24,306 nucleotides of DNA, from contig JBLHXN010000049.1 in NCBI GenBank assembly GCA_047630355.1, positions 1-24,306 of the forward strand. Direction: 5' to 3'. The notes below the pieces were generated by a model. It did no database searches, was not told the origin of the DNA, and was given only the letters and a program-made list of their open reading frames with translations. Source of the DNA: JANQUM01 sp047630355 (lineage in GTDB: Bacteria; Bacteroidota; Bacteroidia; Cytophagales; Spirosomataceae). Every line of letters starts with the position of its first letter. The first letter of the stretch is position 1. Below, piece after piece: positions 16,296 to 23,719 of the stretch. The position numbers and the translations under genes were made by a program.

Positions 16296-17348
16296 ATGAA
16301 ATTATCTGCCTTTAGATTCGAGTTGCCTCAGGACCTCATTGCTATGAACCCAAGCGAACTCCGCGACGATGCCCGCATGATGGTTATCGACCGGGCGAAA
16401 GGCTCGATTGAACATAAAAAGTTTACAGACATCGTTGACTATTTTGGTGACGGCGATGTAATGGTTCCTAATAATACCCGCGTTTTCCCCGCCCGTTTAT
16501 ACGGTTCAAAAGAAAAAACCGGAGCTAAAATTGAGGTTTTCCTTTTGCGTGAACTAAACCGTGAAATGCGTCTTTGGGACGTATTAGTTGATCCTGCTCG
16601 TAAAATTCGGGTTGGAAATAAATTGTATTTTGGTGATAGCGACCTTGTTGCTGAAGTAATCGATAACACGACTTCTCGTGGTCGTACGATTCGTTTTCTG
16701 TTTGACGGAACTCACGAAGCCATGATGGCGGTAGTACACGAACTTGGAGAAACTCCAATTCCCAAAAATATCATTGACCGGGATGTTACACCGCTTGACC
16801 GCGAGCGTTTCCAAACCATTTTTGCCGAAGTAGAAGGTGCCGTAGCGGCTCCAACCGCTGGCATGCACTTTACTAAAAATCAAGTGCGGAAAATGGAAAT
16901 CAAAGGCGTTGATTTCGCTCCCGTTACGCTTCATATTGGTGTTGGAACATTCCGCCAGGTAGAAGTAGAAGATTTGACAAAGCATAAGACGGACTCGGAG
17001 AATTTCATGATTCCTGAAAGAACTTGTGATATTGTGAATCGTGCCTTAGACGAAGGAAAACGCATTTGCTCAATCGGAACAACGGCGTTAAAAACGATGG
17101 AATCTTCGGTTTCTGCCGCCGGACGTTTGAAGCCCGTAGAATATGGCTGGACGGATAAATTCATGTTCCCGCCGTTTGAATACAAAGTCGGCAACGCTTT
17201 ATTGACTAATTTCCAATTACCAGAATCTATTCTTTTGATGGGTGCTTGTGCCTTCGGTGGTTACGATTTAGTGATGGAAGCCTACCGGGAAGCTATGAAA
17301 GAAAAATATCGTTTCTTCGCCTACGGGGATTGCTTATTGATTCTTTAA
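16296..17348 (+). CDS. queA: S-adenosylmethionine:tRNA ribosyltransferase-isomerase QueA
   Basis: QueA transfers and isomerises the ribosyl part of S-adenosylmethionine onto preQ1 in tRNA (position 34) to form epoxyqueuosine. The 350-residue length is normal. It starts MKLSAFRFELPQDLIAMNPS. Family motifs include VPNNTRVFPARLYG near residue 57, RKIRVGNKL, and the diagnostic AVAAPTAGMHF (182-192). GVGTFRQVE and the C-terminal FQLPESILLMGACAFGGYD stretch are also conserved. It has its own consensus promoter and ends 52 bp before a strong terminator, so it is monocistronic. It marks the left boundary of the accessory block. Confidence 0.97.
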   Translation: MKLSAFRFELPQDLIAMNPSELRDDARMMVIDRAKGSIEHKKFTDIVDYFGDGDVMVPNNTRVFPARLYGSKEKTGAKIEVFLLRELNREMRLWDVLVDPARKIRVGNKLYFGDSDLVAEVIDNTTSRGRTIRFLFDGTHEAMMAVVHELGETPIPKNIIDRDVTPLDRERFQTIFAEVEGAVAAPTAGMHFTKNQVRKMEIKGVDFAPVTLHIGVGTFRQVEVEDLTKHKTDSENFMIPERTCDIVNRALDEGKRICSIGTTALKTMESSVSAAGRLKPVEYGWTDKFMFPPFEYKVGNALLTNFQLPESILLMGACAFGGYDLVMEAYREAMKEKYRFFAYGDCLLIL

Positions 17349-17400
17349 TTTAGGAATTAGGAAAAGTTACTTTTCACTAGTACCGACACACATAAAACTT

Positions 17401-17435
17401 AGGAGATTGATTCATTTCAATCTCCTTTTTTTATT
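17401..17435. terminator. Terminator hairpin, left copy of a 35-bp repeat
   Basis: AGGAGATTGA (17401-17410) pairs perfectly with TCAATCTCCT (17417-17426) around a 6-base loop and is followed by seven T. It terminates queA on the plus strand. It also lies directly behind the stop codon of the minus-strand regulator gene, whose last codons overlap the tail. The 35 bp at 17401-17435 recur at 22803-22837 with one mismatch in the loop. Confidence 0.85.
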
Positions 17436-18666
17436 CAAAAGATGTTGAATCAGGGGCTTTGCGAAAGTCTTTATTTCTGTTCATGACACTAATTGCTTCT
17501 ACCCTAGAGTTTATCTTCAATTTACGGTAGCAACTTTTTAGATGCGATTTTACAGTATTAGGACTAATAAGAAACGAACTACTTATTTCGCTGTAAGAAA
17601 AACCATTGCAGTACGCCGTAAATATATCCATTTCTTTGGGGCTTAAATTCTTTAGTAGGCCATTAACTGTATTGCTATCCTCTATTTTAACGAGCGTGCT
17701 TTGGGTCAGAATTATATCGTCCTTCTCACTTTGGATATTTTGATTCTCCGAAATCGAAGTCAACAGCAGTCCAAACATATAAATTAATTGAATCCCAATG
17801 CCTACCAGTAAATGCGTTGGTTTTAAAAGTGCAGAAGGAAAATCGGATGGGCTTAACATGAACTTCCCTATCAGGGATACAATAAAGAGAAGCCCAAAGG
17901 AAGTTTGAAGTTTAAAAAAGTTTAAGTTTTTCCGCGAACTCAGCACCAACCAAGCCAAAGATGGAATTCCTAACAAACCCAAAAACACCCAGAATATTCC
18001 CTGCACTAACTTAAAGTAGTTCATGAGCAAGTTCACATTAATTGAGCTTGCCATAACTACTAAAACAAGATAAGCGATAGAAAGTCTAAGAAATATCGTG
18101 AAGATTTTTTGAAATATCCGATAGCCTATCGCCTGTAAAATCGTAACTACTTTTGTGATAATCAAGTAGATAACTAAAGGAATACTTTGCAGCACAAAAA
18201 AGTAAATGCTTTGGAACTGGCTACCACCCAAGTTCGGAAAAAGAAGGAAGACATAACCTGAACGCCAAGCGTACAGCAATAGCAAGCTTAAAAACCAAAA
18301 ACTACAAAGTATGTAGGGTCTGATTTTGGATAAGACCGAGAGAGCAAAAAAGGTCAAAATTAACCCCGTAAGTAGCCCAATAAGTAAGACTTCGCCGTAC
18401 TTAATAGCCGAAACATTTTCTTCCACGTAACTATTAAAAGACTCAAGAATTCTCAAGCTCCAATTTAATCCCGACCCCACCGAGATTTTAAATGCGGTTC
18501 CCACTTCACTATAAAGGTTATATACTGCATCGTCGTTAGTATAAATAAAGCTCCCATTTTCACATCCTACCAGCTCCCAATGTAGCGTAGGAGTTGGAGT
18601 CAGGGCCATGGCAAATGTCTTTAAATGACATAAAACAACGCAAATGAAGATGTATTGATTTCGCAT
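17431..18666 (-). CDS. Membrane-bound LuxR-type regulator (7TM sensor with C-terminal HTH)
   Basis: The 411-residue protein combines sensor and regulator. A signal-like hydrophobic N-terminus (about 1-21) and a short extracytoplasmic region (about 22-90) are followed by seven predicted membrane segments: about 92-112, 117-133, 154-171, 188-207, 219-242, 255-270 and 285-303. A cytoplasmic linker with coiled-coil character (304-338) leads to a LuxR/GerE helix-turn-helix at about 340-396, with the motif LSPKEMDIFTAYCNGFSYSE and the recognition part SPNTVKSHLKSCYRKL. The layout resembles 7TMR-DISM-type receptors, but here the DNA-binding domain is on the same chain, so it would act from the membrane or after proteolysis. 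There is no kinase and no receiver domain. It is divergent from three fibre-protein genes across a 246-bp region with two palindromes, and it is the obvious candidate for controlling them. The ligand is unknown. Confidence 0.85.
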   Translation of the reverse strand: MRNQYIFICVVLCHLKTFAMALTPTPTLHWELVGCENGSFIYTNDDAVYNLYSEVGTAFKISVGSGLNWSLRILESFNSYVEENVSAIKYGEVLLIGLLTGLILTFFALSVLSKIRPYILCSFWFLSLLLLYAWRSGYVFLLFPNLGGSQFQSIYFFVLQSIPLVIYLIITKVVTILQAIGYRIFQKIFTIFLRLSIAYLVLVVMASSINVNLLMNYFKLVQGIFWVFLGLLGIPSLAWLVLSSRKNLNFFKLQTSFGLLFIVSLIGKFMLSPSDFPSALLKPTHLLVGIGIQLIYMFGLLLTSISENQNIQSEKDDIILTQSTLVKIEDSNTVNGLLKNLSPKEMDIFTAYCNGFSYSEISSSFLISPNTVKSHLKSCYRKLKINSRVEAISVMNRNKDFRKAPDSTSFE

Positions 18667-18751
18667 AAATAATGTCCCATGTCAAAAAGGTTAAAGATAC
18701 ACCTTCAACCTTTCCTTGATTTTCAAGGACTTAAATTACTGACTATAAGAA

Positions 18752-18759
18752 CAAATATA
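18752..18759 (-). promoter_or_regulatory. Candidate -7 box of the LuxR-type gene
   Basis: Read on the minus strand this is TATATTTG, an exact match to TAnnTTTG. No TTG sits at the expected -33 distance. Instead that position and the spacer are occupied by the first CACCCA-nn-TGGGTG palindrome, as expected for a promoter under the control of a protein bound there. Confidence 0.5.
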
Positions 18760-18764
18760 CTAAA

Positions 18765-18782
18765 ATCACCCAGATGGGTGAT
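18765..18782. promoter_or_regulatory. Operator-like palindrome 1
   Basis: ATCACCCAGATGGGTGAT is an 18-bp inverted repeat with arms ATCACCCA and TGGGTGAT and a GA centre. It shares the core CACCCA-nn-TGGGTG with the second palindrome, whose centre is 22 bp away, about two helical turns. A dimeric regulator such as a LuxR-type HTH is a natural binder. Confidence 0.75.
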
Positions 18783-18786
18783 GCCT

Positions 18787-18804
18787 CTCACCCATTTGGG
18801 TGAG
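18787..18804. promoter_or_regulatory. Operator-like palindrome 2
   Basis: CTCACCCATTTGGGTGAG is an 18-bp inverted repeat with arms CTCACCCA and TGGGTGAG and a TT centre. The six core bases of each arm are the same as in palindrome 1, while the outermost base and the centre differ, which suggests selection on the core rather than a simple recent duplication. Confidence 0.75.
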
Positions 18805-18912
18805 GTGAGGCTACTTACATATTGGCTTTATTTGTGAGCGTTACCCACGCTAATCCTTTACCACTGATACGATTTTCTCTTTCAATTTATTCACAATCTA
18901 AATACTATCAAC

Positions 18913-19860
18913 ATGAAAAGGATTTTACTATTTATCGCCCTATTGACTTTTAGTCTTACTGAAATAAATGCACAGTCTTTTGAGATTACACCAGACAGGT
19001 CGTATTTGACATCTTTCAATCCACATTTCACAATTACTGGCACGGTTACCGCACCTCCACGTTTAAAGGGTCAACGGTCTCAGGGTTCGTTATCCTCTCC
19101 CACCGCAGTAGGTGCTGACCAAGTCTTATTAGATATTGTAGGTGCAGGACACAACGGAACTTACTTTTACAATCAGGCATCCATCAGAATGGTTGCTGTC
19201 AGCAACTGGTCGGACACTCAATTTGGAACAAAAATCAGCTTTTACACTACCAAGAATAATTCACTGTGGATGCAGGAACGCATGGTTTTGTCTGACCAAG
19301 GCTATTTAGGTATCAACCAACCAAACCCACAAGTACCTTTACACATAAACTACACCAACAGCACCTCCAATTCAACCACCGGAACAGCCATATTTGGAGA
19401 ATTAACAGACCGCCACCTCAATTTTAACCGTTTCGGGATAGATGCTTATGACGGGACTGCCGATGGAGCGTTGCTTTTAAATTCAAGCTCGGCGGGGGGA
19501 GTTGTTGTAGGTGGTTTTTTTAGCCCATCAAATCTTGAAATTACCGGTTATACTCGGCTTGGAGGCGGAGCTTCAGTACCCAATATAAAAATGAAGAAAC
19601 TGACCGGAACAACTTCTGGTTCAGAGGGAGGACAAGTTTCTATTCCGCACGGAATTGGCAGCTCTGACAAAATACTTTCCGTTGATGTCGGTGTGAATGC
19701 CTTAACTGACGTGTACGACCCGGTAAATTACAACAAGTTTGCGGATCGGGAGTACAACTATAATTATAACGGAAGCTGGATTTTTGTGACCAATAAAGCG
19801 GGTAATAGTGCCGATATACTCAACAAACCCATTAAAATCCTAATTATTTACGAGGAGTAA
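18913..19860 (+). CDS. Exported tail-fibre-like surface protein (paralogue A)
   Basis: The 315-residue protein has a signal peptide (about 1-20, ending INA-Q). The body is beta-rich and low in Cys, and carries patterns seen in phage tail fibres and Bacteroidota surface fibres. These are GSLSSPTAVG (58-67), VGAGHNGT (76-83), a MQERMVLSDQGYLGINQPNP segment (120-139) equivalent to the ERMRI..GNVGIGT..P element, and a C-terminal knob with KMKKLTGTTS (226-235), IPHGIGSSDKILSVDV (244-259) and GNSADILNKPIKILIIYEE (297-315). There is no lipobox and no recognisable T9SS C-terminal domain, so the anchoring is unknown. It shares order and motifs with the next gene, so the two are paralogues. The function is probably adhesion or binding of a surface ligand, by inference. 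Confidence 0.8.
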   Translation: MKRILLFIALLTFSLTEINAQSFEITPDRSYLTSFNPHFTITGTVTAPPRLKGQRSQGSLSSPTAVGADQVLLDIVGAGHNGTYFYNQASIRMVAVSNWSDTQFGTKISFYTTKNNSLWMQERMVLSDQGYLGINQPNPQVPLHINYTNSTSNSTTGTAIFGELTDRHLNFNRFGIDAYDGTADGALLLNSSSAGGVVVGGFFSPSNLEITGYTRLGGGASVPNIKMKKLTGTTSGSEGGQVSIPHGIGSSDKILSVDVGVNALTDVYDPVNYNKFADREYNYNYNGSWIFVTNKAGNSADILNKPIKILIIYEE

Positions 19861-19948
19861 TAACAGCCATAAAGCACTGCAAATAAACTCATTAACTTCT
19901 CTTTTTATTCTTGCCAGCATACTATTTTTCAATCCCAAAAAATCAGTT

Positions 19949-20908
19949 ATGAAAAATTTTCTACTGTTTATCTTAGCATTTGGTTTTACAGAATCAAATG
20001 CTCAGTCTTTTGAAATACGCCCAGATGCAGGCTACATAACGGGAGACAATCCTGATTTAGGTTTAACGGGCAAAGATGAACCGCAAATCCGTGGGCGAAG
20101 ATATCGAGGATCGTTGAGTTCCCCTACTCCACTAACTATCAATAGCGGTTTATTAGAATTAACCGCCGTTGGTCACAATGGAGTAACATTTACAGGAGAT
20201 CGTGTTGGCATTCGGTTCACTGCATCAGAAAATTGGACACAAACTGCAAATGGCTCCGACATTCGGTTCTCAACAACGACAAATGGCAGCACGTCAACGC
20301 AAGAACGAATGCGGCTGACACATCGGGGATATTTGGGTTTGAATACGGATAACCCAGAGGTGCCGCTTCACGTAAATTATTTTACGTCGGGGATCAACTC
20401 TATTTCCGGTACGGCTATTTTTGGTCAGCTATTTCTTGCTCACACAAATATTGCAGGGTCATCTATAAATGCTTGGAATAACACCAACGGAACTACGCTT
20501 TTTTTGAATAGTAACGCAGGCTCTAAGGTACAAATTGGTGGCAGTACCGCTGCAACGCAAGCTGATTTAGACGTTAAAGGTTACACTTATCTTGGAAATG
20601 ACGCTCCAAAAATAAAGATGAAGGAACTGTCTGGCACAACATCTGCAAATATAGGAGGCCTGACAAACATTGCTCACGGTATTTCTAATGCTGATAAAAT
20701 ACTCGCCATTGACATAACAGTGAACGCATATGCACCAAGTGGCAGAAATTTTGTTCCACCAAGTTTTACTTATGATGTAGGAAATCAGGCAGGGCATGAA
20801 TTTAACTACCACTATGACGATGGCTTTATTAGCGTTAGGAACATACCGGGCAATAGTGCCAACATTTTAAGCAAGCCTATAAAAATCCTTGTTACTTACA
20901 AGGAGTAA
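19949..20908 (+). CDS. Exported tail-fibre-like surface protein (paralogue B)
   Basis: The 319-residue protein has a signal peptide (about 1-18, ending SNA-Q) and the same segment order as paralogue A: QSFEIRPD, RGSLSSPTPL (53-62), VGHNGVTF (74-81), TQERMRLTHRGYLGLNTDNP (117-136), SGTAIFGQL, KMKELSGTTS (223-232), IAHGISNADKILAIDI (241-256) and GNSANILSKPIKILVTYKE (301-319). Conservation is strongest in these motifs. The segments between, such as 137-222 and 257-300, have diverged, which would fit different ligand specificity. The 88-bp gap to paralogue A has no terminator or clear promoter, so the genes are likely co-transcribed. No phage structural genes are nearby, so a prophage origin is not supported. 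Confidence 0.8.
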   Translation: MKNFLLFILAFGFTESNAQSFEIRPDAGYITGDNPDLGLTGKDEPQIRGRRYRGSLSSPTPLTINSGLLELTAVGHNGVTFTGDRVGIRFTASENWTQTANGSDIRFSTTTNGSTSTQERMRLTHRGYLGLNTDNPEVPLHVNYFTSGINSISGTAIFGQLFLAHTNIAGSSINAWNNTNGTTLFLNSNAGSKVQIGGSTAATQADLDVKGYTYLGNDAPKIKMKELSGTTSANIGGLTNIAHGISNADKILAIDITVNAYAPSGRNFVPPSFTYDVGNQAGHEFNYHYDDGFISVRNIPGNSANILSKPIKILVTYKE

Positions 20909-20971
20909 GGTTAATCAATACATTTTTGAGTTTTCCAAAAAAAAATAATTTCAGCTTTAAAGACCAACGCC

Positions 20972-22780
20972 ATGATTTTTTCTAAAAAGAGCATATTCAC
21001 CACAACCTTTCTAATAGTAAGTTTATGGGCTTCCGCCCAAAGCACCGAAATACGCCCCGGCATCGTACTCCCCCAAGTGACCACCGCCCAACGTACAGGC
21101 ATTGCTTCACCAATAAACGGCATGTTGGTCTTTGATTCAAACACCCAATCTTACTGGTTTCGGCAAAGCGGGACGTGGGTAGAATTGAACGGAGGCGGGG
21201 CAGGAACTTCTTATTGGCAATTGAACGGTTTAGGAGGCAACGAGATAAAGAATACGAATATCGGTGGTGTTTGGTCAGCAAACCCTACTGGATTAGACAA
21301 TTCATCAAATGATGTAAGTAACCCACCAACCGCTCCTGTAAATGGTGCTGGTACCAGAATGATGTGGATACCCAGCCGATCTGCGTTTCGGGTGGGAACA
21401 ATCTTGGGTAGTGAATGGGATGCCGATAGCATTGGCTTAGCTTCGTTTGCTGCGGGATATAGTGCTAAAGCAACCGGAAGGCAAGCCGTAGCATTAGGCT
21501 CTTTTACTGATGCAAGAGGAAGATACTCCACGTCAATGGGTTATAGCACAGATGCTTTCGGACCCTACTCTACTGCAATGGGTTCATTCACAAAAGCATT
21601 GGGAATGTGGTCCACTGCAACAGGGCAAGCAACCGAAGCATCAGGAGACAGATCTACGGCGATGGGTAACCGCACTAAAGCATCGGGAGATTTCTCTATG
21701 GCAACGGGAGATAGCACAACAGCATCAGGCAATTCCTCAACGGCAATGGGTCACCAAGCATTTGCTTTCGGAAACTACTCCACAGCCATAGGACACGAAG
21801 CTCTTGCACTTGCCAACTACGCTACTGCTATCGGACGTAACAATATAGCTTCAGATTCTTCTGCCACCGCCATGGGAGGGTTTACCAAAGCATACGGCAA
21901 ATATTCTACGGCACTAGGAAAAAAAACTTTCGCAGACGGGGATTATTCTGTTGCTATGGGAAATTCTACTACTGCAAGCGGTGATAATTCAACCGCAATG
22001 GGCGGCTCTACTACTGCAAGTAATACTTTCTCTACCGCGATGGGTTTTGAAACTACTGCAAGTGGTAATTCTGCTACCACAATGGGAAATGGAACAACAG
22101 CAAGTGGAAATTATTCTACGGCGATAGGAAGAAACACAACCGCAGGTGGTATTTCTTCAATTGCTATGGGAACAAATGTCACCGCTAACGGAAACGGAAC
22201 TGTCATTATTGGTGATGGCAACCCGGGAGGTACTGTTTATACATCGGGCACAATTAATAAATTTATCGGACGGTTTTACAACGGGTATTATTTACTTACC
22301 AATGCGACCGGAGCACCAGCGACGGGAGTCAATATATCGCATGGGCAAACGGCTTGGTCGGCTATCTCTGATTCTACGAGAAAAGAGAATTTTATTCCTG
22401 CCAACGGCGACGCTTTCTTAGAAAAGCTAAGAGGTTTGAGGCTCGGCTCCTGGAATTATAAAACTGACGAAGAAAACCCCGAACGCTTCTACGGACCAAT
22501 GGCACAGGAAATCTTTGCGGCATACGGTAAAGATGCCAAAGGCACCATAGGTTCAGACACGCTGGTAAGCACCCTGAACATGGACGGATTGTTATTTATT
22601 TTTGCTCAAGAGTTAGAAAAAAGAACGAGCGAACTCAAGGAAGAGAATAAAAATCTCAGAAAGCAACTCGCTGCAAAAGACGAAAAGTATCTACAGTTAT
22701 TCGCTGAAGTAAAAGCAGAAATAACCAAAATGAAATTGACTGTAAATTCAAAAGAGTTATCTACTGGGGCCGAAGATTAA
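20972..22780 (+). CDS. YadA-head-repeat fibre protein with S74 self-cleaving chaperone
   Basis: The 602-residue protein has a signal peptide (about 1-22, ending ASA-Q). An N-terminal region follows with LPQVTTAQRTGIASPINGML (33-52), a start pattern common in Bacteroidota fibre proteins. It then has 18 tandem 14-residue repeats of the type STAMGxxTxASGxx (158-409), the trimeric left-handed roll of YadA/Hia heads. A short linker leads to a C-terminal S74 endosialidase-type intramolecular chaperone from S466. The S74 dyad is visible: S466 in SDSTRK, with K471 five residues on, then YGPMAQEIF (507-515) and NMDGLLFIFAQELEKR (536-551). A coiled coil follows at about 546-590. S74 domains trimerise the fibre and cut themselves off, here predicted at about 465/466. 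There is no YadA membrane anchor. It lies 63 bp after paralogue B, in the same probable operon. Confidence 0.88.
   Translation: MIFSKKSIFTTTFLIVSLWASAQSTEIRPGIVLPQVTTAQRTGIASPINGMLVFDSNTQSYWFRQSGTWVELNGGGAGTSYWQLNGLGGNEIKNTNIGGVWSANPTGLDNSSNDVSNPPTAPVNGAGTRMMWIPSRSAFRVGTILGSEWDADSIGLASFAAGYSAKATGRQAVALGSFTDARGRYSTSMGYSTDAFGPYSTAMGSFTKALGMWSTATGQATEASGDRSTAMGNRTKASGDFSMATGDSTTASGNSSTAMGHQAFAFGNYSTAIGHEALALANYATAIGRNNIASDSSATAMGGFTKAYGKYSTALGKKTFADGDYSVAMGNSTTASGDNSTAMGGSTTASNTFSTAMGFETTASGNSATTMGNGTTASGNYSTAIGRNTTAGGISSIAMGTNVTANGNGTVIIGDGNPGGTVYTSGTINKFIGRFYNGYYLLTNATGAPATGVNISHGQTAWSAISDSTRKENFIPANGDAFLEKLRGLRLGSWNYKTDEENPERFYGPMAQEIFAAYGKDAKGTIGSDTLVSTLNMDGLLFIFAQELEKRTSELKEENKNLRKQLAAKDEKYLQLFAEVKAEITKMKLTVNSKELSTGAED
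21443..22198 (+). repeat. 18 tandem 42-bp coding repeats (YadA-head motif)
   Basis: Residues 158-409 of the fibre protein consist of 18 consecutive 14-residue units without interruption. The unit is roughly S-T-A-M-G-x-x-T-x-A-S-G-x-x, with Gly 5 the most constant position. The DNA copies are diverged, so the array is old or constrained rather than a fresh expansion, although units 13-16 are close to one another (NSTTASG, GSTTASN, FETTASG, NGTTASG). Confidence 0.85.
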
Positions 22781-22792
22781 ATTTTTTATCCT

Positions 22793-22837
22793 ATCTCCTC
22801 AAAGGAGATTGATTCAGTTCAATCTCCTTTTTTTATT
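22793..22837 (+). terminator. Terminator hairpin, right copy of the 35-bp repeat, with an alternative stem
   Basis: AAAGGAGATTGA (22801-22812) pairs with TCAATCTCCTTT (22819-22830) around a 6-base loop, with a T-tract after it; this terminates the fibre operon. Positions 22803-22837 match 17401-17435 with one loop mismatch. In addition ATCTCCT at 22793-22799 can pair with AGGAGAT at 22803-22809, which would exclude the terminator stem. Confidence 0.85.
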
Positions 22838-22883
22838 TCAGAAGTCTTTCGTCCTTTGTCTTTTATCTTAAATCTCACAGAAA

Positions 22884-23585
22884 ATGGGCAAACAACTTTT
22901 AAAAAAATACGCCATTATCGTTGCCGGAGGTTCGGGAACTCGTATGAAATCCGAGATTCCGAAACAGTTTATATTACTCAACGGTAAACCAATTTTGTTA
23001 TACACCGTAGAGCGGTTTTTAGAAATTGAAGATTGCGAGGTGATTCTTGTCCTTCCCAAAGCAGAGCAAGCGTATTGGCAGAAAGAAGTTGCCGAAAAAT
23101 ACGCTGATTCTATAGTTCATCGCAACGAGCGAATCAAAATTGCGGACGGCGGAATTACCCGTTTTCAATCGGTAAGGAACGGACTTGCGGAAATCAAAGA
23201 CGAAAGCGGCGTTGTTGCCGTTCACGATGGTGTTCGTCCGTTGGTTTCAAAGAAAACCATAGAGCAATCTTTCGCCGAAGCCGAACTTCACGGGGCCGTG
23301 GTGGTAAGTATTTCGTTAAAAGATAGTATTCGGGAAGTTAACGCTGATGGAGAGAACAAGGCCGTTGATCGAACCAATTACCGATTGATGCAGACGCCCC
23401 AAACTTTTAATTTAAAATTACTCAAATCTGCTTACGAACAGCAAGAAAATGCTCTTTTCACTGATGATGCTTCCGTGGTAGAAGCATTAAGAAACAGTAT
23501 TACGCTAATTGAAGGAGATTACAAAAATATTAAAATCACTACACCCGAAGACATGATTATTGCTAAAGCATTTTTACAATTATAA
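22884..23585 (+). CDS. ispD: 2-C-methyl-D-erythritol 4-phosphate cytidylyltransferase
   Basis: IspD makes CDP-ME from MEP and CTP in the non-mevalonate isoprenoid pathway. The 233-residue length is normal. The nucleotide-binding loop AIIVAGGSGTRMKSEIPKQF (10-29) includes the catalytic Arg and Lys (R20, K27). Other signatures are VVAVHDGVRPLVS, VDRTNYRLMQTPQTF, FTDDASVVE and the C-terminal KITTPEDM. All are intact. It begins 47 bp after the terminator of the accessory block, so it probably has its own promoter in that short gap, although I see no clean TAnnTTTG box. It marks the right boundary of the accessory block. Confidence 0.96.
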   Translation: MGKQLLKKYAIIVAGGSGTRMKSEIPKQFILLNGKPILLYTVERFLEIEDCEVILVLPKAEQAYWQKEVAEKYADSIVHRNERIKIADGGITRFQSVRNGLAEIKDESGVVAVHDGVRPLVSKKTIEQSFAEAELHGAVVVSISLKDSIREVNADGENKAVDRTNYRLMQTPQTFNLKLLKSAYEQQENALFTDDASVVEALRNSITLIEGDYKNIKITTPEDMIIAKAFLQL

Positions 23586-23719
23586 ACCCCACTAACGGTT
23601 GAAGACCTTGGTGGTGATTGAAATGCGAATTTTCACAGATAACGGAATTATTAATTTGCAATTTAAAGCTCAACCGCTCCGCTTCCGAGATCTGCGACTG
23701 CCAAAAGGGTTTGGTTTGA
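23586..23719. other. Convergent ispD-metX gap
   Basis: These 134 bp separate two convergent genes. I see only a weak hairpin, CCAAA (23701-23705) with TTTGG (23710-23714), and no strong terminator. Confidence 0.3.

Larger units (their letters stand above)
18667..18912. promoter_or_regulatory. Divergent control region of the accessory module
   Basis: Between the regulator and the first fibre gene lie two palindromes (18765-18782 and 18787-18804), a perfect minus-strand -7 box TATATTTG (18759-18752 on that strand), and two inverted repeats in the predicted regulator leader: TCCTTGA/TCAAGGA at 18713-18729 and AAAGGTT/AACCTTT at 18686-18713. On the plus strand the best -7 candidate is TTTATTTG at 18827-18834, one base off consensus and without a well-placed TTG. 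Confidence 0.7.

Noticed and set aside
18913..20908. T9SS cargo C-terminal domain in the fibre paralogues, given the nearby sprA
   Set aside because: The C-termini (KPIKILIIYEE, KPIKILVTYKE) match the fibre knob and lack the usual T9SS sorting-domain motifs.
21443..22198. CRISPR-like or satellite repeat array
   Set aside because: The 42-bp periodicity is coding (14-residue YadA-head units in frame), with diverged copies and no spacers.
18913..22780. Prophage or phage-tail remnant
   Set aside because: Tail-fibre-like patterns are present, but all three proteins have signal peptides and no capsid, tail-tube, baseplate, integrase or lysis genes are nearby.
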